Of a DNA stretch of 12,328 nt, positions 1-6,123 are shown one piece after another. The stretch is from Verrucomicrobiota bacterium (GTDB lineage Bacteria > Verrucomicrobiota > Verrucomicrobiia > Chthoniobacterales > UBA10450), in assembly GCA_003219995.1 (NCBI GenBank), contig QHRC01000116.1, forward strand, positions 1-12,328, read 5' to 3'. A program made the translations under genes and the position numbers. Position 1 is the first letter of the stretch. Every line of letters begins with the position of its first letter. Below the pieces are notes generated by a model. That model did not search any database. It worked only from the letters and a program-made list of their open reading frames with translations, and was not told the DNA's origin.

Positions 1-1
1 C

Positions 2-694
2 AGCCTCATGATATTGCCGCTCGTCGGCGGCATGCTTTCCCTCGTTCGCTCAGCAACGCAGACTGAATCAACGCAGCAGTGGTCCTGGGCGGTTGCGGCC
101 GCCACCCTTTTTGGCATTGCCATCTCGCTCGAGCTTATTCCAGTTTTGCTCTTGTTGCTTTGCGTGTTCGCGCTCCGCTGGCGTGCAGTCGTTCTCGCGA
201 TCAGCGTGGCGATTCCGACGCTGCTCGGTTTGCCCTTTGGATTTCCCGAAGTGCGAATTTGGGATTCGTTAGGCCAATTCACTTACGTCCAGCGGCTGAA
301 CGATCTCTTTTGGTGGGTGATTGAAGATACCGGCTGGCCCAATCCGCATCAGAAAAATTACCATTACAACGTAATTCTTATTGTCGCCGTCGTCGCGGTC
401 TCATTGCTTTTCATTCGGAATTGGAAACGAGGAATGCTTTGGGCTCTCGGGACCGCGCTTGTCCTCGCTCCCGTTTTGCATCCATGGTATTGCACCTGGA
501 TTCTGCCGCTGGCCACGTGGCGGCGCGCCTACGGCTGGCATGTCCTCTCGGTTACGCTCTTTGCCTACTATTTGTTTTGGAACGAACGCCTTTTCATTTT
601 GCCATGGCATAGCGAACCCTGGATGCGCGCGCTCATCAGCATTCCGCCGCTTGTCGCGGTTTCGCTTTCAGCGCTGCGGAAAAGGAGAGTATGA
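2..694 (+). CDS. Membrane glycosyltransferase, GT87 (DUF2029)-like, C-terminal part
   Basis: The reading frame is open to the left edge of the window, so the start lies outside and only about 230 C-terminal residues are visible. The protein is very hydrophobic, with several successive membrane segments (for example around residues 25-65, 115-135 and 145-165, counted from the Met at base 8). The segment V-L-H-P-W-Y-C-T-W-I-L-P-L resembles the HPWY-type motif near the C-terminus of polyprenyl-phosphate-dependent mannosyltransferases of the GT87/DUF2029 family. Such enzymes transfer a sugar from a lipid-linked donor on the outer face of the inner membrane. The gene ends with TGA and converges on rluD, with repeat element A between them. 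Substrate cannot be inferred. Another GT-C fold family is possible because the catalytic N-terminal loop is missing from the window. Confidence 0.6.
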   Translation, partial: SLMILPLVGGMLSLVRSATQTESTQQWSWAVAAATLFGIAISLELIPVLLLLLCVFALRWRAVVLAISVAIPTLLGLPFGFPEVRIWDSLGQFTYVQRLNDLFWWVIEDTGWPNPHQKNYHYNVILIVAVVAVSLLFIRNWKRGMLWALGTALVLAPVLHPWYCTWILPLATWRRAYGWHVLSVTLFAYYLFWNERLFILPWHSEPWMRALISIPPLVAVSLSALRKRRV

Positions 695-697
695 GCG

Positions 698-758
698 CTG
701 TAGCGGCGGTCTATGACCGCCGGAATTCAGATAACGGCGCCCATCGAGCGTGCTACAG
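698..758. repeat. Double-hairpin repeat element A (CTGTAG-ended)
   Basis: The left end is CTGTAG (698-703), followed by a perfect 8-bp stem with a TAT loop, CGGCGGTC/GACCGCCG (704-722). A 12-base spacer and a decayed right hairpin (735-752) follow, then CTACAG (753-758). The left end through the left hairpin is identical to the first 25 bases of element B. The right end read on the minus strand supplies the final Leu codon and TAG stop of rluD. The left CTGTAG is in frame with the upstream membrane gene, two codons past its TGA. The element fills the gap between two convergent genes. Confidence 0.85.
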
Positions 759-1664
759 TCCCGATATCGCGCCGACGAAATCATCCGGCAAAGGCGCCCG
801 GAATACTTTCCATTCGCCGGACCGCGGATGCCGAAAGCCAAGCTTCCAGGCATGCAACATTTGTCGCGGAAATTTCTTCGCCAATTTTGGCGCATAAATT
901 CTATCGCCCATGACGGGGTGACCAAGGTGATGAAGATGGACCCGAATTTGATGGGTCCGGCCGCTGTGCAATCGGCACTCGATCAAACTCATTTCGCCAG
1001 AAGAACGAATAACACGATACTCGGTCGTGGCCGCGCGCCCTCGCGACAACGTCACCCTCATTCGTTGTCGATCCACGGGATGCCGCGCGATTTTCTCATC
1101 GATTACGCCCGCGTTTCTGCGTAACTTCCCGGCAACGAGCGCGAGATAAATTTTCTCGACCGTGCGCGCCGCAAACTGGAGCGATAAATCCCGGTGCGCG
1201 TCATCGTTCTTGGCGATTACGATGCATCCGCTTGTTTCTTTATCGAGACGATGCACGATGCCAGGCCGCTCTTTCCCGCCGATCCCCGAAAGCGCGGAGC
1301 AATGATTGAGCAGAGCATTGACCAGCGTGTGCTCGCGATGACCAGCGCCCGGATGAACAACGAGGCCGGCCGGCTTGTTAATGACAATGAGATCGCCATC
1401 TTCGAAAAGAATATCCAGCGGAATCGCTTCCGGTTGATCGTCGATCTTTTCGGGGGGCGGCTCGCGGAGATCAATTTCATCGTCTTCGCGGATGAGATCG
1501 CGCGGCCGGGCGGCTGCTCCGTTGAGGGTCACGAATCCATTTCGAATCAATTGCTGGAGCCGCGCGCGCGAATATCCTGTTAGCTGGCTGGCGAGAAAAC
1601 GATCGAGGCGAAGCTGCGCATCTTTTTTCCCCGCTACGAGTTTAATAGTTGTCGGTCTTTCCAC
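753..1664 (-). CDS. rluD: RluD-type 23S rRNA pseudouridine synthase
   Basis: The 303-residue protein has the usual RluD layout. An S4-like RNA-binding domain lies at about residues 17-65 (R-L-D-R-F-L-A ... S-R-A-R-L-Q-Q-L-I). The RluA-family catalytic domain contains H-R-L-D-K-E-T-S-G at 138-146, with the predicted nucleophile Asp141. The downstream motif L-H-S-G-R-T-H-Q-I-R-V-H is at 232-243. Known members isomerise uridines in helix 69 of 23S rRNA (1911/1915/1917 in E. coli). Other RluA-family members with an S4 domain cannot be wholly excluded, but length and domain order favour RluD. It is transcribed divergently from the kinase gene, with 41 bases between the two starts. Its TAG stop (755-753) lies inside repeat element A, so the last Leu codon and stop are repeat sequence. 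Confidence 0.9.
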   Translation of the reverse strand: MERPTTIKLVAGKKDAQLRLDRFLASQLTGYSRARLQQLIRNGFVTLNGAAARPRDLIREDDEIDLREPPPEKIDDQPEAIPLDILFEDGDLIVINKPAGLVVHPGAGHREHTLVNALLNHCSALSGIGGKERPGIVHRLDKETSGCIVIAKNDDAHRDLSLQFAARTVEKIYLALVAGKLRRNAGVIDEKIARHPVDRQRMRVTLSRGRAATTEYRVIRSSGEMSLIECRLHSGRTHQIRVHLHHLGHPVMGDRIYAPKLAKKFPRQMLHAWKLGFRHPRSGEWKVFRAPLPDDFVGAISGL

Positions 1665-1705
1665 TGATGTTTCAATTGGCCAGTTCGTTGCTGCGAAACT
1701 TGTGA

Positions 1706-3487
1706 ATGTTACAGTCAGATCGAATGGCTACTGAGGGAAACTCTTCTGCGCCGCAAGCCTGTTCGGCCTGCGGCACGATTATTGATACGGCGGCGGCACA
1801 GCCATTGGCGCGCGTGCCCTGCCCAAAGTGCGGGGAAAAAGTGCGCGTCGAGCGCACGTTCGATCATTTCGTCCTGGTGGAGACGCTCGGCGTCGGCGGA
1901 ATGGGGACAGTCTATAAAGCGCGCGACACGCTGCTCGATCGCTTTGTTGCGCTGAAATTGTTGCGCCAGGACCTCGGGACTGGAGTCGATTACGCGGCGC
2001 AATTGCAACAGGAGGCGCGCCTGGCGGCATCGGTCAATCATCCAAATGTAGTGCAGGTTTTTTCTTCCGGAATCGATCACGGACAATTTTATCTCGTGAT
2101 GGAATTGGTCGATCATGGGAGCCTGGATGATTTTATCGAGCATCAGAAACGGTTGCCGGAAAAACAGGTGCTTGAATCCGGCATCCAGGTCGCAAAAGGA
2201 CTGCGGGCCGGCCATCGCAAAGGTCTCATTCATTGTGATGTCAAACCGGCCAATATTCTCTTTATCGATGAGCACACGGCGAAGATCGGCGACTTTGGCC
2301 TGGCCGGCGTTGCGTCGCAAACCGCGGAAACACAAAACGAGATTTGGGCCACACCTTATTATGTCGCGCCCGAACGGTTAAACAACGAGCTGCCGGATTT
2401 CCGCAGCGACATCTACAGTCTCGGCGCCACGCTTTTCCACGCCATCGCCGGCAGGGCCCCGATTGAAGGCGAAACTAATTCGGCCGTTGCGCTGCGGGAA
2501 CTAAAGTACCGGCCGCTCGATCTTCGCAAGATCGTGCCGGAAGTTTCCGAGGCAACGGCGCGCGTCTTTAATCGAATGATCGCGCCCAAACCGGCGCAGC
2601 GTTTTTCTTCCTACGACGAACTCGTCGCGGAACTCGAGGCGGCGCGCGATATCCTCAATAACAAAGATAATGTCGATCTTGCAAAGCCTCAGCCAAAGCG
2701 TCGACCAATCTTTGCGATCGGCGCAGTTGCGCTCGTGGCGCTGATTGGGATTACCGGTTCGTTTTTCGTGCGCAAAGCGCGGGAGCAAACGACCAGCAAT
2801 ACGCGGCCCTCGGCGATGATGGGAAGACTTAAAACGCACAGCGTGCGCTCGGGGGAACCGAACGCCGAAAAGGAGAGGGGGCAGCATGGTCTCGCAGGTC
2901 AGGAAGAACGGAGAGGTCCAAGCCAGGCGGAGGGTCGAACGAAACTTCTCGATTCTAAAACAGTTTCGTGGAATGCAGCGCTCGCCCATTACAAAGAACA
3001 AGTTGCTCTTTATGATTTTCGTGGAGCAGGCGCGGCGATCAACGCTGCCCAAATAACCGATTCGGCGTTGAAGAACACCCGGGTGGCGATGTTAAAAAAA
3101 GCGCAATGGCTGGCCGATTGGAAAGATAAACTGATTGTCGATCTTACCCGAAGTCATTTTTCGGGATCGATCGCGGATATTGACGGAGGCCGGTACAACG
3201 GAATCGCTGGCGCGGATCCCGAGAAACTGATGTTGAAGACGCGGTACGGAATTGTCGGGCTGCCGTGGGCGAAATTGCAACCGAAGAAACTGCTTGCAGT
3301 TTCCGCGTCCTTCATCTGGCCGGAGGCTCCCGACGCAGTGGATCGACAATGGCTTTGCGCCGTTTTCGCGAATGAGACTGGCCAGACCGACGCGGCCCGA
3401 CAATTTGCGGAAACCGCGGCGAAAGCAAAACCGAACTATCGCGAGCAAGTTCCGCTGCTTCTGCCGACGCCGTCTCCTTCTGGATGA
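1706..3487 (+). CDS. Membrane-anchored Ser/Thr protein kinase with N-terminal zinc ribbon
   Basis: The 593-residue protein begins with a probable zinc ribbon (C19-x2-C22 and C39-x2-C42). A PknB-like (Hanks-type) kinase domain spans about 54-315: glycine loop L-G-V-G-G-M-G-T-V-Y (61-70), Lys84 in V-A-L-K, Glu103, catalytic loop H-C-D-V-K-P-A-N (176-183), DFG at 196-198 and APE at 221-223. A single membrane segment (about 335-355) follows. Next is an oddly composed polar linker (370-412), then a C-terminal domain of unknown function ending in a helical, TPR-like stretch (about 538-580). The catalytic loop has Cys where RD kinases have Arg, so activity may not depend on activation-loop phosphorylation (inference). 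The start is ambiguous: ATG at 1706 or ATG at 1724, and neither has a Shine-Dalgarno sequence. TTGCTG (1688-1693) and TACAGT (1710-1715), 16 bases apart, would suit a nearly leaderless transcript starting near 1724. Substrates are unknown. Confidence 0.88.
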   Translation: MLQSDRMATEGNSSAPQACSACGTIIDTAAAQPLARVPCPKCGEKVRVERTFDHFVLVETLGVGGMGTVYKARDTLLDRFVALKLLRQDLGTGVDYAAQLQQEARLAASVNHPNVVQVFSSGIDHGQFYLVMELVDHGSLDDFIEHQKRLPEKQVLESGIQVAKGLRAGHRKGLIHCDVKPANILFIDEHTAKIGDFGLAGVASQTAETQNEIWATPYYVAPERLNNELPDFRSDIYSLGATLFHAIAGRAPIEGETNSAVALRELKYRPLDLRKIVPEVSEATARVFNRMIAPKPAQRFSSYDELVAELEAARDILNNKDNVDLAKPQPKRRPIFAIGAVALVALIGITGSFFVRKAREQTTSNTRPSAMMGRLKTHSVRSGEPNAEKERGQHGLAGQEERRGPSQAEGRTKLLDSKTVSWNAALAHYKEQVALYDFRGAGAAINAAQITDSALKNTRVAMLKKAQWLADWKDKLIVDLTRSHFSGSIADIDGGRYNGIAGADPEKLMLKTRYGIVGLPWAKLQPKKLLAVSASFIWPEAPDAVDRQWLCAVFANETGQTDAARQFAETAAKAKPNYREQVPLLLPTPSPSG

Positions 3488-3523
3488 GTCAAGATTGGCG
3501 CGTCTTCTGCTCAGTAAAGCCCG

Positions 3524-4411
3524 ATGCGACGCCGGTTAACGGGGGTCTTTTTCTTTTCGGTTGTGTTCATTTCGTGCGCAGCACAACCGCCGCTCACGGT
3601 GAAAGACGTCAGCTTGATGTTGCGTGCCGGTTATTCCAGCAGCGCTGTTTTGCAGGAGTTATCCGCGCGGCACTTTGCCGATGCTCTTGATTCTGCAAAA
3701 GAAACGATGCTGACCCAGGCCGGTGCCACTCCAGAGTTGATCAATGCGATGAAGAGCCGCAGCTATTCTGTTTCACCGGAACAAGCGGCTGCCGCTAAAA
3801 CACAACTTGCCGCCGAAGCGAAGCAACGCGCGGCTCAAGCTGAGGAATCCCGCAAATTCAATACGCTGTATCAAAGCCAGCTTGCTCGACAGCGTGCCTC
3901 CGCTCGTCCGTCTGCGTCTACCGGCAATTTCATTCAGGCGTTCGTGAAAGGTGATCTCATTTCCTGGCACAACGGCGGCCTGGTTCGTTTTGATGACGAA
4001 GCGCTCGAAAAAAAGAAAATGATCGCGCTTTATTTTTCGGCGCATTGGTGCCCACCCTGCCGCAAATTCACACCGCAACTGGTGGAATACTACAATCGAG
4101 TCGCACCGCAGCATCCCGAGTTCGAAATTATTTTTGTTAGCTTCGACCGCTCACAGTTCGCCATGGAAACCTACATGCGGGAGGCAAACATGCCCTGGCC
4201 CGCGATCGACTTCGCCAAAGTCCCGGGAAAAGAGGCGATCCGGAAATATGCTGGCGAGGGGATTCCCTGTCTCGTCCTTGTCGATGCGAGCGGTAAAGTC
4301 ATTTCCGATAGTTTCGCGGGCAAGGAATACCTCGGGCCGGCTAAAGTTCTCGCCGATCTGGACCTGATTTTTGCCGGCGCTTCCTCAACCCAAGTCGCGG
4401 CTGGCCGATAA
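3524..4411 (+). CDS. Exported nucleoredoxin/tryparedoxin-like thioredoxin-fold protein
   Basis: The 295-residue protein starts with R-R-R and a hydrophobic stretch (residues 7-18), a signal sequence. F-I-S-C-A-A-Q at 15-21 could be an imperfect lipobox (Cys18) or an A-x-A-like cleavage site. Residues 24-80 form a small helical domain I cannot name, followed by an Ala/Gln/Lys-rich likely coiled coil (85-125). Residues 135-285 form the thioredoxin fold: the redox motif W-C-P-P-C is at 175-179 and the cis-proline is in G-I-P-C (Pro248). Wording around the active site (Y-F-S-A-H-W-C-P-P-C-R-K-F-T-P) is typical of nucleoredoxin/tryparedoxin rather than classical TrxA. It probably exchanges thiols or disulfides in the periplasm; direction and partner are unknown. 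It lies 36 bases downstream of the kinase gene, likely cotranscribed. Confidence 0.85.
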   Translation: MRRRLTGVFFFSVVFISCAAQPPLTVKDVSLMLRAGYSSSAVLQELSARHFADALDSAKETMLTQAGATPELINAMKSRSYSVSPEQAAAAKTQLAAEAKQRAAQAEESRKFNTLYQSQLARQRASARPSASTGNFIQAFVKGDLISWHNGGLVRFDDEALEKKKMIALYFSAHWCPPCRKFTPQLVEYYNRVAPQHPEFEIIFVSFDRSQFAMETYMREANMPWPAIDFAKVPGKEAIRKYAGEGIPCLVLVDASGKVISDSFAGKEYLGPAKVLADLDLIFAGASSTQVAAGR

Positions 4412-4532
4412 ACGCGGCGCTGCTCAGACTTCGCTTCAGCGTTCGCCCTGGCTGAATTGTTGCACGCCAGAATTTTACAGTGCAAACGTCGGTGTTAGAT
4501 TGCTTCGTCGAGTGAGCTCGACTCGCAAAAAA
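4412..4532 (+). promoter_or_regulatory. Intergenic region with inverted repeat TTGCAC-N14-GTGCAA
   Basis: This 121-base gap is the longest on the + strand before the ClpX-like gene. A perfect 6-bp inverted repeat, TTGCAC (4460-4465) and GTGCAA (4480-4485), could be an operator or a weak hairpin. TTTTAC (4473-4478) and TTAGAT (4495-4500), 16 bases apart, is the best sigma70-like pair I see; it is weak and overlaps the inverted repeat. No good Shine-Dalgarno precedes ATG 4533, only a run of A. Promoter and operator roles are inference. Confidence 0.25.
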
Positions 4533-4949
4533 ATGGAACAAAACCCGCCACCGTTTCCTTCACCGGAAGAATTAAAGGCGAAGATTACCGAGTTCATGAA
4601 ATCGAACTTCGGCGATCGCGTTTCGGTCGCGACTTTCGCTCAACCCGACCCGGCCGAATCGGGCGTCGAGGAAAAGCCGGACAAGATCGACAATGAAGAG
4701 TTCGTCTTCAAATTTTTGCCGCGCGACATCAAGGCGCACCTCGATCGGTTTGTGATCAAGCAGGACGAAGCAAAGAAAGTGCTCTCGATTGCGGTGTGCG
4801 ACCATTACAACCATGCGAATTATTTGCGCCGGCTGGAAAAGGAGAATCCAGAGCGGGCGGAAGAAACGGAGTACGCGAAGCAAAATGTGATTTTGTTGGA
4901 CCAACCGGCGTGGGCAAAACCTATCTCATCAAGCACATCGCCGATTTGA
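4533..4949 (+). CDS. N-terminal fragment of ClpX-like ATPase
   Basis: This fragment of 138 residues contains a short non-conserved N-terminus. It then enters the ClpX-type entry region [23 protein letters not shown] (about 62-84), equivalent to ClpX P-x-x-I-x-x-x-L-D-x-Y-V-I-G-Q-x-x-A-K-K-V-L. There is no Cys4 zinc-binding domain, the substrate- and adaptor-binding part of true ClpX. Residues after 122 are out-of-frame. I chose ATG 4533 over upstream in-frame ATGs because homology-like sequence begins here and the upstream part overlaps the thioredoxin gene. As it stands the product would lack every nucleotide-binding motif. Confidence 0.6.
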   Translation: MEQNPPPFPSPEELKAKITEFMKSNFGDRVSVATFAQPDPAESGVEEKPDKIDNEEFVFKFLPRDIKAHLDRFVIKQDEAKKVLSIAVCDHYNHANYLRRLEKENPERAEETEYAKQNVILLDQPAWAKPISSSTSPI

Positions 4950-5848
4950 TTAAAGTGCCCTTTGTGAAAGCGGACGCGACCAAGTTCAGCGAGACAGGTT
5001 ATGTCGGTGGCGACGTGGAAGACCTGGTGCGTGAGCTCGTTCACAAAGCGGACGGCGATGTCAATCTCGCCCAATTCGGTATCATTTACATCGACGAGAT
5101 CGACAAGATCGCTGCCGCTGGAAACCTGATTGGACGCGATGTGAGTGGACGCGGCGTGCAGACGACCTTGCTCAAATTGATGGAGGAAACCGAGGTGCCG
5201 GTGCGGAGCATGAACGATTTGCAGGCGCAATTGCAGGCCGCCTTCGAATTCCAGAAGCGGGGCAAGGCAAAACGCGAAACCATCAACACCCGCCATATTC
5301 TTTTTGTCGTGAGCGGCGCGTTCGAGCGATTGAAACAGCAGGTTTCGCGGCGCGTTCAGCACGGCCAGATCGGATTTAGCGCCGAGCCTGTTCAGGTGAT
5401 GGACAACGAATTATTTCAGCACGTCACCACGCAGGATTTCGTGGAGTACGGATTTGAGCCGGAATTCATCGGACGGTTGCCGGTGCGTGTCGTCTGCGAG
5501 GATCTCGACGCCGATGATCTTTACAAGATCATGAAGTTTTCCGAAGGCAGTCTCCTCCGACAATACGAACGCGCGTTTGGCGCCTATGGTATCGAGATCA
5601 GTTTCGATGACGAGGCCCTGCGGCCCATGGCGGAAGCAGCGGCCAGGGAAAAGACCGGCGCGCGGGGCTTACTCACCGTGTTTGAGAAACTGTTTCGCGA
5701 CTATAAATATTATCTCGCGGGGTCTGGACTGAGCCAGTTACGCGTCTCGGTTGAACTGGTGCGCGAGCCAAAACGGGTGCTGGATCGCCTGATGGCCGAA
5801 GGTCATAAACACGAAGCGAAAGCGCTCGAGGCGAATGCGCATCAATAA
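4796..5848 (+). CDS. AAA+ core and first C-terminal domain of ClpX-like ATPase
   Basis: The open frame begins at 4796, but bases up to about 4897 are out-of-frame shadow; family sequence starts at 4898. Motifs in order: Walker A G-P-T-G-V-G-K-T (4898-4921), pore loop G-Y-V-G (4997-5008), Walker B I-I-Y-I-D-E-I-D (5081-5104), the [16 protein letters not shown] segment, an I-G-F triplet (5369-5377) at the ClpP-docking loop position, arginine finger in G-R-L-P (Arg at 5474-5476), and sensor 2 G-A-R-G-L (5657-5671). In ClpX the IGF loop docks onto ClpP, so partnership with ClpP is plausible. The R-K-H loop of ClpX is absent, replaced by a Gln/Lys-rich insertion before sensor 1. It may be a paralogue beside a true ClpX elsewhere, so I assign no symbol. 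Confidence 0.8.
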   Translation: MRPLQPCELFAPAGKGESRAGGRNGVREAKCDFVGPTGVGKTYLIKHIADLIKVPFVKADATKFSETGYVGGDVEDLVRELVHKADGDVNLAQFGIIYIDEIDKIAAAGNLIGRDVSGRGVQTTLLKLMEETEVPVRSMNDLQAQLQAAFEFQKRGKAKRETINTRHILFVVSGAFERLKQQVSRRVQHGQIGFSAEPVQVMDNELFQHVTTQDFVEYGFEPEFIGRLPVRVVCEDLDADDLYKIMKFSEGSLLRQYERAFGAYGIEISFDDEALRPMAEAAAREKTGARGLLTVFEKLFRDYKYYLAGSGLSQLRVSVELVREPKRVLDRLMAEGHKHEAKALEANAHQ

Positions 5849-6116
5849 ATTCAAGCGCGAACATGGACTCGAAATTGTGTTCAATGATGCGGCGATCCAG
5901 CGTTTGATCGAGCGCGCCCAAATGGAGCGGATGACAATGACGGATCTGTGCGCCCATTTGTTCAAGGATTATCAGTTTGGGCTAAGCCTCATTTCCAAAA
6001 ACACCGGCCAGAAAAAGTTTTTACTGGATGCCGCGACGGTGGATGCTCCAGACAAATTCTTGAGCGAACTTGTCGTGCACTCATATTATCCCGTTGTTTC
6101 CGTCCAGAAAGCCTAG
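5835..6116 (+). CDS. ClpX small-domain-like protein, possibly the C-terminus of the ATPase
   Basis: This ORF of 93 residues overlaps the end of the ATPase frame by 14 bases. Its sequence [10 protein letters not shown] ... L-F-K-D-Y-Q-F-G-L resembles [10 protein letters not shown] ... L-F-R-D-Y-K-Y-Y-L in the ATPase C-terminal (ClpB D2-small-like) domain, so it looks like a second copy of that domain. It may be a translationally coupled small gene (GAGG at 5828-5831 lies only 3 bases before the ATG). Alternatively it is the true end of the ATPase, separated by one extra base between about 5794 and 5846. It is in the same phase as the N-terminal fragment, so a gain and a loss of one base would make one 527-residue ORF. 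Confidence 0.6.
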   Translation: MRINKFKREHGLEIVFNDAAIQRLIERAQMERMTMTDLCAHLFKDYQFGLSLISKNTGQKKFLLDAATVDAPDKFLSELVVHSYYPVVSVQKA

Positions 6117-6123
6117 TTTGTCG

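Larger units (their letters stand above)
4533..5848 (+). pseudogene. ClpX-like AAA+ unfoldase, interrupted by a one-base frameshift
   Basis: Two overlapping frames together encode one ClpX-like protein of about 438 residues. The first frame runs through residue 122 (N-V-I-L-L, bases 4884-4898) and then becomes nonsense, stopping at 4949. The second frame continues exactly at the Walker A motif G-P-T-G-V-G-K-T (4898-4921). Adding a single G to the GG at 4898-4899 would restore [13 protein letters not shown], the family pattern. The rest of the protein is well conserved, so an assembly or sequencing error, or a very recent mutation, fits better than an old pseudogene. No canonical X-XXY-YYZ slippery heptamer is in phase here, which argues against programmed -1 frameshifting. 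A second shift near 5835 may join the following ORF to give a protein of about 527 residues. Confidence 0.75.

Noticed and set aside
1715..2335. Minus-strand ORF of 206 codons inside the kinase gene
   Set aside because: It is antisense to the conserved kinase motifs, has no recognisable domain, and reads as a composition-driven shadow.
4371..4532. Longer start for the ClpX-like N-terminal fragment
   Set aside because: It overlaps the thioredoxin gene and the added residues show no family resemblance.
4884..4905. Programmed -1 ribosomal frameshift
   Set aside because: The direction fits, but no in-phase slippery heptamer is present and losing Walker A in the unshifted product makes no obvious sense.
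6070..6123. Longer start for the cyclase homologue
   Set aside because: It overlaps the preceding ORF by 47 bases and places polar residues before the first membrane helix; ATG 6124 is cleaner.
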